From Leptospira sp. (lineage in GTDB: Bacteria > Spirochaetota > Leptospiria > Leptospirales > Leptospiraceae), in NCBI GenBank assembly GCA_002786225.1, contig PEQN01000005.1, positions 100,191-164,190 of the forward strand: a stretch of DNA of 64,000 bases, written 5' to 3'. Each line of letters opens with the position of its first letter. Positions within the stretch are counted from its first letter, which is position 1. The position numbers were made by a program, and so were the translations under genes. Positions 56,130 through 64,000 of the stretch are shown here, piece after piece. The notes beneath the pieces are model-generated. The model was not told the origin of the DNA and made no database searches. It saw nothing but the letters and a program-made list of their open reading frames with translations.

Positions 56130-57611
56130 TTAAAATTTGTAGTAAATGAACTCTCCTCCATCTTGGGATAACATAGCAAGCATTAGTATAGTGATAGCAC
56201 CAAGTATGGGCATCATCCAAGCATCATGCTTACGAAATTTCGATAAAATCTCAGGCGAATATTGAACCCAATGGAAAAGCACCATTACTGTAAACATATA
56301 GGAAACTCTCTCTAAATTAGAAATTCTTTCCATAATGAAAAAGTCAGTCCCACCAACTATAGATCCTGCTTGCAGTATCCATTGGCTTGAGCCGGATGAT
56401 AGAGAATCCAAAATAAAATTCGATGAATTTGTTATGAGTCCTTGAAAAAGTAAAACCATAGAAGCAGCATCATTAGAACGAAACATCAATCCGCTTATTG
56501 AGAAAAGAACAAATACAATACCTGCTTTAAATACTTTGAGAGGGAAACTTTTCTGAGGGGTCAGTGGAAGTTTGTATTTATCTTCAAGCATTCTTTCTGC
56601 TGAAAGAATAACCCCCCAATAAAAACCCCAGACTACAAAGGTATAATCGGCACCATGCCAAAAACCTCCCAAGGTCATAGTTACAATTAAATTGAAATAA
56701 CCTCTCCATTCAGATACTCGGGATCCACCTAATGGAAAGTAAATGTAATCTCTCAACCATAGTGAGAGTGTTATGTGCCATCTTTTCCAGAGCTCGCTAC
56801 CTGAAGTTGAGAAGAAGGGTGCTTTAAAATTCTCAGGGATATCAAATCCCAGAAAAAGAGCAACGGATCTAGCCATGTCAGTTAAACCGGAAAAGTCGCA
56901 ATACACCTGAATGGAATAACAAATCCCAGCCATAAATAAGGAATAGCTATCATAAATACCTGGTTCAGCGAAGATAGGCTGGATTGTTGAGGAGATTGGG
57001 TCAGCAACTAAGACCTTTTTGATTAAACCCGCCATCATTAGATAACTTGCTCTATAGACCTTATCTCTTTCTGGTTTTAATTGAGATAGATTTGGGAAAA
57101 AATCACCCATCCTCATAATGGGACCTGCAATCAAAACAGGAAAAAAAACAACGAAAAGATAATAATCAAAGGCAGAAACAGGTTTGGGTGGGATATTTCG
57201 TTTGGTGTCTACAGCTGCTGCAATCATTTGGAAGCTGTAAAAACTAATTGCCATGGGAAGTGCAATATGTACGAAACTTGAAATACCTTCAAAAAAAGGA
57301 TAGCCTGTAGCGTCTGCAAGGACTCTATTGAAGAAGTAAAAGTATTTAAAAAATCCTAAATTTAGTATGTTTAAAATTACAGCAGTTCTAAGAGGCCATT
57401 TTTCATCTTTAAACTGAATGATACCTCTATAGAGAAAATAGTTTATTCCGACAGTGATTAAAAAGTGAAATGAGAGTGCCCAAGAGAAAAATGAGTAAAA
57501 AACAATCCCAGAAAGCAATAAAAAGGCTTTGCGGTTTTTTTCAGGGATACTCCAATATACTAGATAAACAAAGGAAAAAAAGAAAAGAAATGATATTGAA
57601 TTAAAGAGCAT
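56130..57611 (-). CDS. MBOAT O-acyltransferase (AlgI-like)
   Basis: A membrane-bound O-acyltransferase of 493 residues with about eleven helices. The conserved block near 275-320 includes SELWKRWHITLSLWLRDYIY and the catalytic His in GGFWHGADYT. It should pass an acyl group across the membrane to a periplasmic sugar, with the DUF1574 protein encoded one base downstream as the likely transferase partner, as in alginate acetylation. It is divergent from the LysM-FecR operon. Confidence 0.9.
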   Translation of the reverse strand: MLFNSISFLFFFSFVYLVYWSIPEKNRKAFLLLSGIVFYSFFSWALSFHFLITVGINYFLYRGIIQFKDEKWPLRTAVILNILNLGFFKYFYFFNRVLADATGYPFFEGISSFVHIALPMAISFYSFQMIAAAVDTKRNIPPKPVSAFDYYLFVVFFPVLIAGPIMRMGDFFPNLSQLKPERDKVYRASYLMMAGLIKKVLVADPISSTIQPIFAEPGIYDSYSLFMAGICYSIQVYCDFSGLTDMARSVALFLGFDIPENFKAPFFSTSGSELWKRWHITLSLWLRDYIYFPLGGSRVSEWRGYFNLIVTMTLGGFWHGADYTFVVWGFYWGVILSAERMLEDKYKLPLTPQKSFPLKVFKAGIVFVLFSISGLMFRSNDAASMVLLFQGLITNSSNFILDSLSSGSSQWILQAGSIVGGTDFFIMERISNLERVSYMFTVMVLFHWVQYSPEILSKFRKHDAWMMPILGAITILMLAMLSQDGGEFIYYKF

Positions 57612-57696
57612 TGTGTAGGTTGAACTTTTTAAAATACTTTGGAAATAAACCGAAATCCTGTCAATCTCTTATAGAATCATTCACAAAAGGAACCAG

Positions 57697-58497
57697 ATGC
57701 ATAAATACAAATCCATAATTCCAATGATGAGCTTAACATTTTTTCTAATTCTTTCTCTTAATGCTGAACCATCTACAGAAAAACTGGGCGTTAAGAAAAT
57801 AATTGTAAAAAAGGGGGAAACACTTTCTGTAATTGCTAAAACCCACCTCTCGAATCCGAGTCGTTGGAGAGAACTTCTCAAATACAACAATATTCCCAAT
57901 CCCAATCTCATTCGTCCAGGACTTGAATTATTGATCCCAGCCCACTTAGGAAAAGAACCGATTGCATCCGCTGATTTCATCAAAGGACAGGTTGATTATA
58001 AAGAAGGAGAAGGAAGCCAGGAATGGAATAGCCTAAAGCAAAAGCAAGGCTTGTTTCCCTTAGATACAGTTCGTACGCTTTCTAATGCGAAAGTTGATCT
58101 TCAAGTCCAAGGGACAGGATTAATAAGAATACATGAAAATACTTTAGTACAAATAAATGCACTAAAATCAGATAAGGATCCTCCTTCCATTTTCTTAAGG
58201 AAGGGAAGTATTGATGCTTTCGTCTCAAAACTCTTTAAGTCATCCCAACAAAATCAAGAAGAAAAATTAAGAATCATAACTCCCTCTTCAATAGCAGGCG
58301 TTAGGGGAACAGAGTTTCGAGTTGATTTGGATCCTAAAGATAACTCAACAATTTCATGCTTTGAAGGTCTAGTTGAAGTTTCAGCAGAAAACAAAACTGT
58401 AGATGTCCCACAAGGATATGCAACCTTTGTAGAGAAAGGAAAACCTCCCCTAGAACCATTTAAAATTCCTGATCCGCCTAAAATTTCTAAAGAATGA
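57697..58497 (+). CDS. LysM-FecR periplasmic protein
   Basis: A 266-residue exported protein: signal peptide to about residue 23, a LysM peptidoglycan-binding domain (about 35-82, KKGETLSVIAKTHL...NIPNPNLIRPG) and a FecR domain (about 95-245) with SSIAGVRGTEFRVDL. LysM-FecR proteins are seen as envelope anchors that pass signals. It is followed seven bases later by the OmpL47-like gene and then a PP2C phosphatase, so it may be the sensing component of that unit. Confidence 0.85.
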   Translation: MHKYKSIIPMMSLTFFLILSLNAEPSTEKLGVKKIIVKKGETLSVIAKTHLSNPSRWRELLKYNNIPNPNLIRPGLELLIPAHLGKEPIASADFIKGQVDYKEGEGSQEWNSLKQKQGLFPLDTVRTLSNAKVDLQVQGTGLIRIHENTLVQINALKSDKDPPSIFLRKGSIDAFVSKLFKSSQQNQEEKLRIITPSSIAGVRGTEFRVDLDPKDNSTISCFEGLVEVSAENKTVDVPQGYATFVEKGKPPLEPFKIPDPPKISKE

Positions 58498-58504
58498 AAT
58501 TGGT

Positions 58505-59407
58505 ATGAAAACAATGAAGAGAATCCTAATAACTATTATTTGTTTGATGCTATTAATTCCATTTCAAGTCATCTTTGCTGAAATGGAATTTATCATTGAA
58601 TCTGAGGAAGGCAATGAATATGAAATTGAGTTTTTTACAAGTGGAAAGGAATCACGCTCAGAGATATTTAAGGGAAAGCATTACAAAAATAAAGAATCAA
58701 TACCGTACGAAATGTTCAGAATCAGAGCAATTGGAAGATACAATTCAAAAGGCTTTTGGTCAGATAATCTTAAGGTAAGCGACTTCAACAAATCTAAATC
58801 AATTTCTAAAATCAAATTGGAAGAGAAAAAACCAACTCAATCAGATGATGTGTTTATTGTTTTAGAAAAGAATGGAGAGAAAACTTTTTATCTAAATGGG
58901 GACAAAGTAGGTTTTGAAATCTCCAAATCTGAAGTTGGAATTGATAAAACATTTTACAGACTGAACGGTGGAGATTGGAACATTTATTCTGAGAAGGGAT
59001 TAAGGTTCATAAAAGATGGTGAATACCAAATGGATTATTACTCTGTTGATAGAATAGGAAACAAAGAATCCACTAAATCAGTTAATTTCATCGTTGATAT
59101 TCGTACTCCTATAACGGAGCTAGAATTTATCAATTCTGATAATAAATTATTTCCTGAAGGTTTTATTTCAGGAATGACTAAATTTAAATTGAATGCAAAG
59201 GATGAAGTGAGTGGAATTGACTATACAAATTATCGATTTGTATGTAGTAATGGTAAGGAAACAGAATTTAGTAAATTTCTTGAGCCAATTGATATCAACG
59301 ACGGCATCAACTTCTGCAAATCAGGATTTCAGATTCAATACTATTCTGTAGATAAGGTTGGCAACCAAGAGCAGATGAGAACTTATCCTTTTTCATACAT
59401 TGATTAG
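58505..59407 (+). CDS. OmpL47-like beta-repeat exported protein
   Basis: A 300-residue protein with an N-terminal signal peptide (cleavage near IFAEM, residue 26). Two beta-sandwich repeats of the OmpL47 kind lie at about 115-205 and 210-300; each carries a tyrosine-rich YYSVDRIGNKE or YYSVDKVGNQE segment. An in-frame ATG three codons later is also possible. In Leptospira such repeats are extracellular or periplasmic binding modules. It lies between the LysM-FecR gene and the PP2C phosphatase. Confidence 0.75.
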   Translation: MKTMKRILITIICLMLLIPFQVIFAEMEFIIESEEGNEYEIEFFTSGKESRSEIFKGKHYKNKESIPYEMFRIRAIGRYNSKGFWSDNLKVSDFNKSKSISKIKLEEKKPTQSDDVFIVLEKNGEKTFYLNGDKVGFEISKSEVGIDKTFYRLNGGDWNIYSEKGLRFIKDGEYQMDYYSVDRIGNKESTKSVNFIVDIRTPITELEFINSDNKLFPEGFISGMTKFKLNAKDEVSGIDYTNYRFVCSNGKETEFSKFLEPIDINDGINFCKSGFQIQYYSVDKVGNQEQMRTYPFSYID

Positions 59408-59452
59408 ATTGGATTATTTTATGTCCAAATTGAAGCGATTTAGAATCAAAGA

Positions 59453-61270
59453 ATGTCAAAGCTAAACCAATTTAAAATCAAACTTCAATCGAAGTTTTTT
59501 ATTTATTATTTAATTCTTTTCTCACTTTTTTTTACCCTTCCCTTAACGGTTTTTTCTTTGTTTCTTGTTCAAAATTTTTATTCGTCCCTCATAGAAAAAG
59601 AAGAGGATGAACTTCTTGTCAAATCTAAAGCAATTTCAGCAAGCCTTGAAAGTTCAATCAAAGATAGAATCTATCCATCCAGAAACTCTAAGGAATGGCT
59701 TAGTAATTATAGAGTTGCAAGCAACCAGAAGACCAGCCTAGAACCCATACTCAAAATTGTTTGGGAGTCTGAGAGTCCAAGTTTTCATTACCAAAGAAGA
59801 ATTGGTTCTGAGATTGAAATTTGGAAATTCCGCGCTGATTTTCTTATCGATAAAATGTTAGATTCTGATCTAACAAGTCCCCAAGAAACCATTATTATAC
59901 TCAATAATATTGACCAAAAAGGAATTTCTAGTGTTATTGAAGATAATTTTCAAATCAACCAAGCTTCCAAAGAAATCATTGAGGGAAATAAAAATCTAAG
60001 CTTGCTCTCTCTATTTAGAAAATCATCAGATTCCCATTTTGTAATTTCATCTAGAATGCCTACCCTGCCCTTCCATTTAATTATTATTAAATCTAAAAAT
60101 GAAATTATTTCAAAAGTGCGCCTTGGATTAATTCGAATTGGAATAAGTTTTATTCTAATCATCATTTTTGTAACTTCTGTTTCTTATTTTATTGCCCGTT
60201 ATATGGCAGAATTGAAAAAAGAAAAAAACAAATTATCTTCTTTCGTGAATAATCTTCCAATTGGTGCAGCAATAGTCACCAAGGATTTGAAGATTATAGC
60301 AGCTAATAAAATTTTAAATCAAATCTTCGAAGAAAACCCTGACCTTCATAATGAAATAAATAAAGATTCTCAATTCAGAATGAATTCATCCAAAACAAAT
60401 ATCATGAAGTATGTTTGGGAAATCCAAAGAGATAAAACATGGGAAGTGACTCTTTCTCCTTGGTTCGGGGAAGGTTCTGATCCCGAAGGGTATTCTATCA
60501 TACTAAGAGATTTGACTGCAAAAAAACTTATGTTTGAGCAAGAAATGGAAATGGCTAAAACCATTCAGGAAGAATATTTGCCAAATGATAAGGCGGATTT
60601 TAATGGACTTAAATTCAAAGTTTTTTATAAACCTTACTACCAAGTAGGTGGCGATTATTATGATTTCATTCAACTAGATGATGATAGGTATTTATTCGTA
60701 ATGGCAGATGTCATTGGTCATGGCTTACAAGCAGCGATGATGATGACAGTTGTGAAAGTATTGTTTCTTCAAATAACTGCAACTAGCAATGATTACCTAG
60801 ATATTTTAAAAAAGTTAGCTGTGAGTATCAAAGAAAACCTTCCTCCAGGCAAATCAATAGTACCCCTTCACTTTATAGTATTCAATACAAAAGATAAACG
60901 AATTGATTATGCAAATGCTGGACATCCTGGTCTTATCTACCAAGAGAAAAAGAAGGAAAAGGACACGCAAATCTTTGATAAATTGAATCCAGTTTTAGGA
61001 TTACCACTTAACGCAGATAAGTTTTTAAAAATCGTGTCTCTTTCTTATAGTTCTAATTCCAGGTTTTTTCTTTTTACAGATGGTTTGATGGATGTTATGA
61101 ATCCAGCGAGTGTTCCTTACGGAGAAGAAAGGATCCAAAATTTTGTGTCAAATAATGGACATCTTTCTATAGAGGAATTTTCAAGTAAATTGGAATCAGA
61201 AATTCTATCGCATTCTGAAGGTAGAAGATATCCAGATGATATCACTTGGTTTGTGATTGATGCTGAGTAA
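59453..61270 (+). CDS. Sensor PP2C (RsbU-like) phosphatase with PAS domain
   Basis: A 605-residue membrane sensor. Helices near 15-42 and 222-245 enclose a periplasmic domain. A PAS-like domain (about 255-360, NNLPIGAAIVTKDLKIIAAN) and a SpoIIE domain (about 370-605) follow. Motifs are VGGDYYD near 398, ADVIGHG near 417, NAGHP near 487, TDGLMD near 541 and DDIT near 595, complete. It is last in the LysM-FecR/OmpL47-like unit, which suggests that the periplasmic domain reads the state of those proteins. Its tail overlaps the convergent YacP-like gene by 29 bases. Confidence 0.88.
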   Translation: MSKLNQFKIKLQSKFFIYYLILFSLFFTLPLTVFSLFLVQNFYSSLIEKEEDELLVKSKAISASLESSIKDRIYPSRNSKEWLSNYRVASNQKTSLEPILKIVWESESPSFHYQRRIGSEIEIWKFRADFLIDKMLDSDLTSPQETIIILNNIDQKGISSVIEDNFQINQASKEIIEGNKNLSLLSLFRKSSDSHFVISSRMPTLPFHLIIIKSKNEIISKVRLGLIRIGISFILIIIFVTSVSYFIARYMAELKKEKNKLSSFVNNLPIGAAIVTKDLKIIAANKILNQIFEENPDLHNEINKDSQFRMNSSKTNIMKYVWEIQRDKTWEVTLSPWFGEGSDPEGYSIILRDLTAKKLMFEQEMEMAKTIQEEYLPNDKADFNGLKFKVFYKPYYQVGGDYYDFIQLDDDRYLFVMADVIGHGLQAAMMMTVVKVLFLQITATSNDYLDILKKLAVSIKENLPPGKSIVPLHFIVFNTKDKRIDYANAGHPGLIYQEKKKEKDTQIFDKLNPVLGLPLNADKFLKIVSLSYSSNSRFFLFTDGLMDVMNPASVPYGEERIQNFVSNNGHLSIEEFSSKLESEILSHSEGRRYPDDITWFVIDAE

Positions 61271-61748
61271 ATACTTTATACCAATGTTCTAAATCTTCTG
61301 AAACCCTTTCTATTGGTTTAGAGTCAGGATCTTCTGTTGCTTCCTCATTTAACAGAAGTCTTATCATCTCAGAAAATTGTTCTGAGGTATAATATTTCAC
61401 TTTAAATTGCCTTGCATACTGTAAGATCTTTTTATCAGATGTAATAAGCGTTAAGCGATTTGGAAATGCATTTTCTTTAATATATTCTCGAATTAAATCA
61501 TCGGCTTCTTTCTCATGGCTATAAAATACATCCATACCATTTGCTTTTTCTTGGTAGGTTTCATAATCCCCTTTGATTCTTTGGCCATCAATGAATACTA
61601 TAAACTCATAATCCTTCCACTTTCTAGAACAATCTTGTAAAATCTTCAGAAGCCCAGATTTTGCCTCATCCAAACGATCCTCATACATGCAAAGTTCCAA
61701 GTCAGGAAATTTATAGATTAAATTTAAAGCATCAATTAGAACTTTCAT
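61242..61748 (-). CDS. YacP-like NYN-domain nuclease
   Basis: A 168-residue PIN/NYN-type protein like Bacillus YacP (Rae1), an endoribonuclease. The acidic residues of the fold are visible: VLIDALN at the start (Asp6), FIDGQR near 53, KEADDLIREY near 80 and LITSDKKI near 101. Cleavage of RNA at the ribosome is inferred from the family. It converges on the PP2C gene and is divergent from the SDR gene. Confidence 0.8.
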   Translation of the reverse strand: MKVLIDALNLIYKFPDLELCMYEDRLDEAKSGLLKILQDCSRKWKDYEFIVFIDGQRIKGDYETYQEKANGMDVFYSHEKEADDLIREYIKENAFPNRLTLITSDKKILQYARQFKVKYYTSEQFSEMIRLLLNEEATEDPDSKPIERVSEDLEHWYKVFTQHQSQTK

Positions 61749-61809
61749 TGTATCTCTTATTCAGAAGAATACAGCTTGCTAAAGAAGATTCCAGGAAAAA
61801 AAAGGTAGT

Positions 61810-62565
61810 ATGGGAAAAAAATTCATTGTCGTCGGTGCATCTAGCGGAATCGGAAAAGCATTAGCCGAACAGCTTCTTTCTGAAGGTAACCAAGTAGCCT
61901 TACTTGCTCGTAGAGATAAGATACTCAAGGAATTTGCAACCAAATTCAATACCGATCCAAAAAATCGTCTTGCCTTAACCGTTAAGTACGACTCTACACT
62001 TTTTGCATCAGCGAAAACAGTTTTCGCGAAGATTCTAAAAGAATTCGGAAGTATAGACGGAATTTATTATGCCTCAGGAGTTATGCCAGCTGTGGCACCA
62101 GATGAGTTCTCAACAGATAAAGATCTTGCTATGCTTAATACGAATTTACTAGGTGCCATTGCAATACTCAATCCAGCAGCAGAATACTTTCAATCAATCG
62201 GCAAAGGCATGATAGCTGGTATTTCTTCTATCGCAGGAGACCGTGGACGAAGGGGAGCTCCTGTCTACAATACCTCTAAGTCAGCCTTAAACACCTACCT
62301 TGAAGCACTTAGAAATCGCTTAGCGGTCAAAGGCGTACAAATTGTAACTATTAAACCTGGTTTTGTTTCTACAGATATGCTAAAGGATGCTAAGGTTCCA
62401 GACAAGGGATTTCTTAAACCAATTACTCCAGAAGCTGCTGCAAAAATTATTATACAAAAAATTTCCTCAGGTTCAGAAGAATTTTATGTCCCAGGAAGAT
62501 GGGCTTTGGTCGGACTGATCATTCGTAACATTCCATCCTTTATTTTTCGTAAATTGAATATCTAG
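61810..62565 (+). CDS. Short-chain dehydrogenase, DprE2-like
   Basis: A classical SDR of 251 residues. The cofactor motif GASSGIG is at 9-15, the SSIAG catalytic Ser near 138 and YNTSK (Y152, K156) follows. The C-terminus is hydrophobic and basic ([14 protein letters not shown]), suggesting membrane contact, as for DprE2. It lies nine bases before an FAD oxidase gene resembling DprE1. The pair would epimerise a lipid- or nucleotide-linked sugar by oxidation and reduction. Substrate unknown. Confidence 0.8.
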   Translation: MGKKFIVVGASSGIGKALAEQLLSEGNQVALLARRDKILKEFATKFNTDPKNRLALTVKYDSTLFASAKTVFAKILKEFGSIDGIYYASGVMPAVAPDEFSTDKDLAMLNTNLLGAIAILNPAAEYFQSIGKGMIAGISSIAGDRGRRGAPVYNTSKSALNTYLEALRNRLAVKGVQIVTIKPGFVSTDMLKDAKVPDKGFLKPITPEAAAKIIIQKISSGSEEFYVPGRWALVGLIIRNIPSFIFRKLNI

Positions 62566-62573
62566 GAGTTACC

Positions 62574-64000
62574 ATGGCAAGAGCAGCAAAAAAGAAACAA
62601 GTAAACCCTAGTAAGAATATATCGATCTCCTTGGAGAAGAAATCAATTCAAACAAAAAACAAACTCCCAGAGAATAAAGATAAATTGAATAAAGGTGAAA
62701 ACCAAGGATTCAAATTAAGCTTACCTCACCCAGAAAAAGTTCAAGCCTGGGGTATGAATTCTCATTCCCTAAGCTCTGTTCTGCGACCCAAAACAAGTGC
62801 CGAGATAGTTGAAATTTTTCAATATGCGAATTCCCACTCCTTAAAAATTGGACTACGTGGTGGTGGATGCAGTTATGGAGATGCTTCTATTAATAATGAT
62901 GGAATTATCCTAGATTTATCTGATTACAATAAAATCCTTGAGTTCGATGCCTCCAGTGGTAAGCTGAAAGCAGAATCTGGTGTAACGATTAAACAATTAT
63001 GGGAGTATGGGATAGAAAGAGGATTCTGGCCCCCTGTGGTGAGTGGAACCATGTATCCAACATTAGGTGGAGCACTTTCCATGAACATTCATGGCAAGAA
63101 TAATTTTGCAGTAGGAACCATAGGTGAACATGTGTCCGAATTTACCTTCCTTACTGCTTCTGGCAAAATTCTCAAATGCACCTCTAAATTAAATTCTGAT
63201 CTATATTACTCTGCGATTTCTGGTTTAGGGATGCTTGGTTGCTTCTTAGAAGTGATAATCAAGATGAAACCAATTCATGCTGGCAAAATGAAAGTTTGGC
63301 CGGTCGTTACTAGAAATTTCCAAGAAATGTTTGATTACTTTGAACAGGAATACAAACAATCAGATTATCTAGTTGGTTGGGTTGATGCCTTTGGATCTGG
63401 CAAAGCATTAGGTAGAGGTTTAATTCATAAATCAGTTCATTTGCAAGAAGGAGAGGATAAAGATTTTCCAGAAAATTGCAAATTGGAAAATCAAAATCTG
63501 CCTACTCGTTTCCTTGGAATCATTCCGAAATCTTGGATGTGGTTATTTATGAAACCATTTAGCTTTCCTCTTGGAATGAAATTTGTGAATTTTGGAAAGT
63601 ATCTAAGTGGGTTTCTGTCAAATAACAAACCTTATCTGCAAGGTCATGCTGAATATGCCTTTCTACTTGACTATGTTCCTAATTGGAAATATATTTACAA
63701 ACCTGGTTATATGATACAATACCAAGTATTTTTACCCAAGGAAACGGCTAAATCAGCTATGGAGGAAATATTTTTACACTGCCAGAAGAGAAAGATCGTA
63801 TCCTGGCTCGCTGTATTCAAGAAACACAGACCTGATCCTTTTCTTTTGACGCATTCGTTGGATGGATTTTCAATGGCTATGGATTTTCCAGTGAAGAATT
63901 CTACTCGTGCTAAAGTATGGGCCTTAACTTACGAGCTAGATGAGATTGTTCTTCGCAATAAAGGAAAATTTTATTTTGCTAAGGATGCAACTATGAGACC
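62574..64000 (+). CDS. FAD-linked oxidase, DprE1-like (cut by window end)
   Basis: The frame is open from ATG 62574 (AGGAG five bases before) to the window edge, 475 codons, and continues beyond. A basic, disordered N-terminus (about 1-45) precedes an FAD-binding domain: GGGCSYGD at 96-103, [10 protein letters not shown] near 157, and [10 protein letters not shown] with His173. These match DprE1 as I remember it, including the HGKN motif. It also resembles other sugar and alditol oxidases of this fold. It probably oxidises the substrate that the adjacent SDR then reduces. Confidence 0.78.
   Translation, partial: MARAAKKKQVNPSKNISISLEKKSIQTKNKLPENKDKLNKGENQGFKLSLPHPEKVQAWGMNSHSLSSVLRPKTSAEIVEIFQYANSHSLKIGLRGGGCSYGDASINNDGIILDLSDYNKILEFDASSGKLKAESGVTIKQLWEYGIERGFWPPVVSGTMYPTLGGALSMNIHGKNNFAVGTIGEHVSEFTFLTASGKILKCTSKLNSDLYYSAISGLGMLGCFLEVIIKMKPIHAGKMKVWPVVTRNFQEMFDYFEQEYKQSDYLVGWVDAFGSGKALGRGLIHKSVHLQEGEDKDFPENCKLENQNLPTRFLGIIPKSWMWLFMKPFSFPLGMKFVNFGKYLSGFLSNNKPYLQGHAEYAFLLDYVPNWKYIYKPGYMIQYQVFLPKETAKSAMEEIFLHCQKRKIVSWLAVFKKHRPDPFLLTHSLDGFSMAMDFPVKNSTRAKVWALTYELDEIVLRNKGKFYFAKDATMR

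Noticed and set aside
1..64000. Search for CRISPR arrays, insertion sequences, prophage, tRNA and rRNA genes
   Set aside because: No regularly spaced repeats, transposase, integrase, cloverleaf-like or rRNA-like sequence was seen. A tRNA scan and covariance-model search would settle small RNAs.

Overview
The window is about 35% GC and nearly fully coding. It looks like chromosomal DNA of a Leptospira-type spirochaete. The evidence is the repertoire: many RsbU-type PP2C (SpoIIE) phosphatases, a DUF1574/MBOAT envelope acylation pair, OmpL47-like repeats, spirochaetal lipoboxes, PD40-OmpA proteins, a PilZ-like protein family I associate with Leptospira, and a Sul-like FolP of the kind reported from Leptospiraceae. 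The species cannot be fixed from sequence alone. I see no rRNA, tRNA, CRISPR array, insertion sequence or prophage, and no gene-free stretch longer than about 250 bases.

Layout. 1-6.9 kb (+): end of an unknown gene, an RsbU phosphatase, an M50B-like membrane peptidase, UDP-glucuronate decarboxylase, an orphan transhydrogenase alpha subunit, a polysaccharide deacetylase. 6.9-11.9 kb (-): PAP2 phosphatase, HisS, a split PilZ-like protein, PD40-OmpA protein. 12-14 kb: a FolP closely resembling mobile sulfonamide-resistance Sul enzymes, a small unknown protein, a hotdog thioesterase. 14-20 kb: a 1469-residue RND pump fused in frame to a TolC-type outer membrane factor, a divergent TetR regulator with a palindromic operator candidate between them, and a pirin. 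20-24 kb: Cys-rich repeat protein and a DUF2339/DUF3999-type membrane pair. 23.9-27.2 kb: a decayed methyltransferase locus, DoxX-like protein, AraC regulator and divergent NmrA-type reductase. 27.3-32.2 kb (-): two acyl-CoA dehydrogenases and two TPR proteins. 32.3-39.4 kb (+): RlpA, a 7TM-HAMP-PP2C-TPR protein, a DUF2147 protein, a 7TM-DISM-type PP2C phosphatase. 39.5-44.3 kb (-): PhoU, CheW, a membrane protein, a 29-residue mS38/COX24-like protein, ManC, Hfq, MiaA, a FYDLN zinc-ribbon protein. 44.5-48.7 kb (+): PdxJ and an SbcD/SbcC(YhaN)-like nuclease pair. 48.7-54.5 kb: another RsbU, a GNAT-cNMP-methyltransferase three-domain protein, an ethanolamine-type permease, a cupin. 54.6-57.6 kb (-): rhodanese, DUF1574 and MBOAT. 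57.7-61.3 kb (+): LysM-FecR, OmpL47-like and RsbU genes forming a likely envelope-signalling operon. 61.2-64 kb: YacP-like NYN nuclease, then an SDR and a truncated FAD oxidase resembling the DprE2/DprE1 pair.

Recurring themes are envelope building and signalling. Five PP2C phosphatases with five different sensor architectures lie within 61 kb, and polysaccharide, O-acylation and efflux genes surround them. The strongest candidates for new biology are the RND-TolC fusion without a nearby adaptor, the GNAT-cNMP-methyltransferase protein, the Sul-like chromosomal FolP, the PilZ domain apparently split by a large insert, and the tiny mS38-like ribosomal protein candidate.
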